Assembly: GCA_019722365.1 (NCBI GenBank)
Contig: JADFUC010000212.1
Location: 1-64,000, forward strand
Source: Lithospermum erythrorhizon
Taxonomy: Eukaryota > Streptophyta > Magnoliopsida > Boraginales > Boraginaceae
Length of the DNA: 64,000 bases
Reading direction: 5' to 3'
Part shown: piece by piece, positions 59,456-64,000 of the stretch
How positions within the stretch are numbered: position 1 is the first letter of the stretch
Layout: each line of letters begins with the position of its first letter
Program-made: the position numbers and the translations under genes
The notes under the pieces: generated by a model
Database searches by the model: none
Told to the model about the DNA's origin: nothing
What the model saw: the letters and a program-made list of their open reading frames with translations, nothing else

Positions 59456-62036
59456 AACCCAGCCACTGTGTGAGTCACCGATCGAGCAGACGACAAACAT
59501 AAAAAAGACTTCATTTAATAATAATAAAATACACTTTGTCCATCTATGTGTGAACTAACACAACTATCAATAACGGCTTACATCAACTCCAAAAGCCAAC
59601 CATACAATACGCACATAATTCCACAATACAACATATTACACGACCTCTCAATATACAAGTTTGAATGCGTTAGAAAAACATAACAGTAAGGACTGGCTGA
59701 GATCTTCTATGCCAAGTTGTCGCTCACCTACAATCTTCAACTGCGCCATCAATGCAAATTTTGAAAACCTAGGCATAAAACGCCCGCCCATGGGGAGAAT
59801 AGGAGTCGCCTATTAAGCTAAGTAATAAGGCCACTACGCATTTCCGATCCCATCACATATATCTATACTTATGTATATATAACATATGCATATACATTTA
59901 ACCAAAGCACAATGGATAATCGACCACAAATCACATGTAATCCTCTCATACGATGTTACATAATATTCATAATGCCAGGAGCTTATAACTACTCAACAAT
60001 GATATTCATTTAAGGGAAATACCTCAAAGACAATAAAGTCATCAAACAGAATTCACCTCCACAAATAATAATACACATATGAGAATCCACCTCCAAATAA
60101 TACACACATGAGGAATCCACCTCCAAATAATACACACACGAGGAATCCACCTCCAAATAATACACATATGAGGAATCCACCTCCAAATAATCGACGAGGC
60201 TTCCACTCCATCCTCCCGACCGAGGCTACACCCTAAATGCGCATATCACACCAAACCTCCCGAATCCACTCCACCCACACACACATGCACTCCACACAAA
60301 ACCTCCGGCCTGGGTCACCACCGCCTCCGGCAACACACAAAGCAATCGTAAAACACATCCGCACACGTACCACAATAAAGACAAAAGTGACACAACACAC
60401 GTGGCATACCCTAATAACTTCACAGCAATTTAATCATATTCAACTATCATCCCATGATATAAATTATAATCACTAATATCTCATGATCTCACCATCTCAT
60501 AATATAACTCATAATCATAATTATCTCATAATATCAATCATAATCTCAATTATTTCATGAAGGAAATCATAAATCACAGCCTACATAATATCAATCATAG
60601 TCACACAATACACATATCGTAATACCCCAAGACAACACATGTGCAAAATATATAACATATTATATATGAAAGGTCCCCATCGTGAGATTTGTACTCACCT
60701 CGAGCCCAAGAAAGAAGAATGCTAACTCTAGGCAATTCCCTCGTACAGTCCGTGCTCAACTCCTATTCAAAGAAATTATACATTATCACACATTCCGTAG
60801 AACGAGCTTCCTCTTAACATCTATTTAAAACCCCCGAGTATTATACCACGCCTCACAACTCAATTTAACCTTTTAAGATTCATCGTATTCCCGAAAGTAT
60901 ACACTTCTTAAAATTCCAACTTAACTACATTCAATTTACCGACTTCATAACTCTCAATATTCTACTATCACTTTATTATCCTAACACAATACGTTAGTCA
61001 CCTTCCAATCAATCCAACAATCAATTCCATTATAATCAAACTTAGTTCAAAAGCCCAATTACTATTCAACTTGGAATAATCCTAACTCCAACAATATCGG
61101 CCCAATCAATCCACCTCAAAACATCCAAATTATACTCCTAAAGAACTATATTAAGGTTCCATAACATCATCAACGCATAAATTTAAAGAAACTTAGAAAA
61201 ATCACCCGATCCAATCATCAGCACTTCAACCCCTAAAATCAAGTATAATTACAACCACTCACATATTTCAAAGCTGTGAGGATACTCTATAACATTTCAA
61301 CTTTAAAAAACTCAATTCCTTCAAAAAAGTCAAAGTCAACCTATCAATTTCTACAAATTTCAACCTCCAACATCATCATTACAACTCTAATCATGTAATA
61401 TGCTTCCTGGGGACATCCATATGCATCATCTTTGAAGTCCCAAAATCATGGTCACCAAAAATCCCATAAAAGTGAACTCTTCAAAACTCAAGAAATATAT
61501 TCAAAAAGATTCGATCTTTCTTACCTGGGAGCATTTACTAGGATGACGAGAGAAGAATCCACCACTTTGTCCCTTGAGCTTCTGCTTAATAATCGACGAG
61601 AGAAACGGACGAAAAATTTTAAGGGGGAATAAGAGAGATATCTGCCATGAGGAAGAAAAGGAAGACGGAAAATGGTTTTGACGAGGATGGAGATGGTGGT
61701 AAAGATATTGTGGGGAAAATGATGCCCTGCTCGGGTTTCCCTGCTAATTCTCCATTTTCCGCATCACTTAAATCTCAAATCTAAACCGATTCCAAATATA
61801 AAGTTTTCGCTTATTACAACTACTACTCATATAATAATGCTAGCCCTGCATCGCCGATTTTATTCCGAAATCATTTATACTATCTCCGGTCCCACCACAA
61901 ACCGAAATATACCACCAACCCACCGATTTGTTGAATTCTCCACTACTTAACATTGAAATTTTTAATTCCAATTCCGAAATACTCCACCGAAACTTATATA
62001 CTATCAACACGAGACGGTAGCGAATCCGCTATTACA
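59456..62036 (-). repeat. Chromovirus-type LTR D, minus strand
   Basis: Minus strand begins TGTAATAGCGGATTC near 62036 after a purine tract (GGAGGAG). Matches LTR E and the nested LTR of B in inverse orientation. Its 3' end abuts LTR F. Either a solo LTR or the 3' LTR of an element extending right, but no integrase motif was found to the right. Confidence 0.65.
60050..60195 (-). repeat. 30-bp tandem repeat in LTR D
   Basis: About five units of GAATCCACCTCCAAATAA plus TACACACATGAG-like spacer, the reverse complement of the array at 10478-10615. Confidence 0.9.
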
Positions 62037-64000
62037 ATTCACTCCTCCTTATAAATTTCGCCCCTCGAAATTTACTCAAAACCCGGTCGGTCTTATCATC
62101 TCAATACGCCTCATATCCTCATACACATGTCACTCACTCTCTTCCTCGATAAGGCCTTATACCGATCAACACATAACATTCTCACCTATTTGTCCTTGAA
62201 TTCATGAATTCCATCATGCTAGTATTGCCCTAGTTGACGCCCCGACCTCGCTCACCATTAACAACCACAAACCATTTTAACATCTTGATCACGCCCTCGT
62301 GACCATTAGTAAAGTACGTAATCTTACGTATCAAGCCTGCACATGTACTGTACTATGTTTATATCATGATTCAACCTACAAAAAGAAAACTTCAGAGATC
62401 TACTCCCCATACCCAATTATCATCCCCATTAAGCATCTCTCCAAATCCATCAACCGTAATCAGCGGCGTGTGAATTTCTCAAGATTCCTAAATAAGCATG
62501 TGGGTCAACGACCTCCCTGCCTTCCTCTCCTCATGATACCAATTATTTCTAAGTCACAATACACTTCAAAACTACCAAGTAAGTCTCACATTATACACCC
62601 ATTTACGCAGCTCTGGCCCCTGGCTAACTATGCTCATGAATTATTGGTGCAACATGTATATGCTACTACGCTTGTTAATGCCCATTGTCCCTGTGAGATT
62701 TGCCAACCTTCATTACACTCAATAACATTCATTACTCCAAATCTTAGAACTAAATATTTACCATCATTAGTCTCACCATACTATCCCTTAAACATCACTC
62801 TTACTTATGACCCGATATTAACTATCATATTTCTTTTTACTTGTTTAGGTCCCAAGATTCATTGATATTCCAAGCATTAATTCCTACTAATTTTCTCTTA
62901 TCAAGTAGTCCAACCTCCTCCGAGCGAGTTTATTTCAAATCTTATAATTTACTTAAATTCCCGCTATAACCTCAACTCATCCTTGAAAAAAAATTTATCC
63001 TCAACCTTTCAACGGAACACAATCTCGCTATCACCGCCTTGGAAAACAAGATAATATCCAAACATTTTAGCCCCCTTGGCCCAAATTGACTGCCATAGTC
63101 CTCATTCCCGATTTTAAGAAAACGTATCCTACCTGATTCATTTTACCTTAACCCTTCTTAGCCATTTATTCACGTCACTTAATGATAATTTATGAGTATT
63201 CATCTCTTGGCAATCTCCTATTCAAATCTCATCTTAACCACAAATCTTCAAATCTCCCCAAATCAACATTCTTCATTATATATAGTGAAAGCACATAATA
63301 TATTCTAAGCCCTAAGAAATCATTATTCATTTCTCATGTCTTTTTTCCCTTGACTACTCTAACAAACTCAAATTGTACCATTAATTAAATCTTTGATATT
63401 CCAACTATTGTCACTTTTCAAATTTATATCATAATTTCATACTTTTCTCCTTTCAATTCATACATGTTGGCAACTCCACGTATCCTACACCATCATAACT
63501 TATACCCACATATCATGTACCTTTCCTGGCTCCCATTCCGCCCACGCTTCTTACATCATAACGCGATTATACACAACTTCATCATACATTAACAACTCCA
63601 AAAATCTCTCAAGCTTCAACCTTAATCTCAATCATGTTCTCAGAATTCACAAAAAATTTCCTGCTTATCATCAACTTTAATAAGTATCACCATTCTACAA
63701 CATCCTTATTTCATAAATTATTCAACAAGATACATCTAGCCTCAAAGTTTCATTATCTAGGAAACAATGGTTTCTCGCATCTCGACTTGGATACATATAA
63801 CACACTGTTGAGACACTTCAACTAGTCTCATCTTTTTAATATGCTGCTCACAGAGGTCACACTTTCCATTGCATCTGGTAATTCCTTCTAAAGTCCCACC
63901 AACTGGTATATCAACTAATTTCTTCTTGCAATAATTCTTCCTTCCTCAGACTTACTACCCCAATCGTTATCGATTTTTCCATCCCATTTAAATAGTTTAT
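62037..64000. other. Unassigned DNA to window end
   Basis: AT-rich with far more C than G on the plus strand. The longest open frame (62299-62865, 188 codons, plus) has no motif I know, and its composition follows the local C bias, so I do not call it a gene. No integrase or other retroelement motif was recognised. Confidence 0.4.

Noticed and set aside
1..64000. tRNA, rRNA or other structured RNA genes
   Set aside because: None recognised by eye. The tRNA-Met-like matches are retroelement primer sites only.

Overview
This is nuclear DNA from a flowering plant, almost certainly a eudicot. The evidence is a multi-exon gene with GT-AG introns, plant-type LTR retrotransposons (Tekay/Del-like chromoviruses with initiator-tRNA-Met-type primer sites, and Ty1/copia), a plant L1-type LINE with a DUF4283/zinc-knuckle ORF1, and a Mutator-like transposase remnant. 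The species cannot be named from the sequence alone.

Only one protein-coding gene looks intact: an oxidosqualene cyclase (OSC) on the minus strand, with its start at 33181 and its stop at 20118. I rebuilt 18 exons. All 17 introns are GT-AG, the phases agree across every junction, and the product is 758 residues with no stop. It belongs to the cycloartenol-synthase-like clade and keeps the residues linked to cycloartenol formation (Y119, Y411, H478, I482, catalytic D484). It has DCSAE where DCTAE is usual. Intron 15 is 4.7 kb and holds a broken antisense L1 LINE. About 0.3 kb upstream of the start lies an LTR-like segment whose TATA box points at the gene.

Everything else is decayed, nested mobile DNA. 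From left to right: a minus-strand chromovirus (A, 1 to about 7366) that has lost gag; a scrap of LINE endonuclease (7383-7855); a plus-strand chromovirus (B, 7856 to about 19203) whose 5' LTR holds a solo LTR (8805-11219) with a 5-bp target duplication; the OSC locus (about 19.2-33.5 kb); a Ty1/copia-like LTR segment (about 33490-34130, second copy 53370-53995); a plus-strand chromovirus (C, 34809-42102) that keeps gag and protease but not RT, RNase H or integrase; a minus-strand solo LTR (E, 43743-49711) split by a 5'-truncated copia element; about 3.7 kb of unassigned AT-rich DNA; a minus-strand Ty3/gypsy gag and LTR (54.3-56.1 kb); a MULE scrap (57.46-57.72 kb); and two abutting chromovirus-type LTRs (F plus, D minus; 58.0-62.0 kb), followed by unassigned DNA to the end.

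The chromovirus LTRs are about 2.4-2.6 kb and carry arrays of a short palindrome (stem CTTATAC/GTATAAG; loops TTCG, TTAGT and similar). The stem is kept while the loop varies, which is the most unusual structural signal outside the gene. No other biosynthetic genes (P450, glycosyltransferase, acyltransferase) are visible, so the OSC sits alone here and not in a metabolic cluster within this window.
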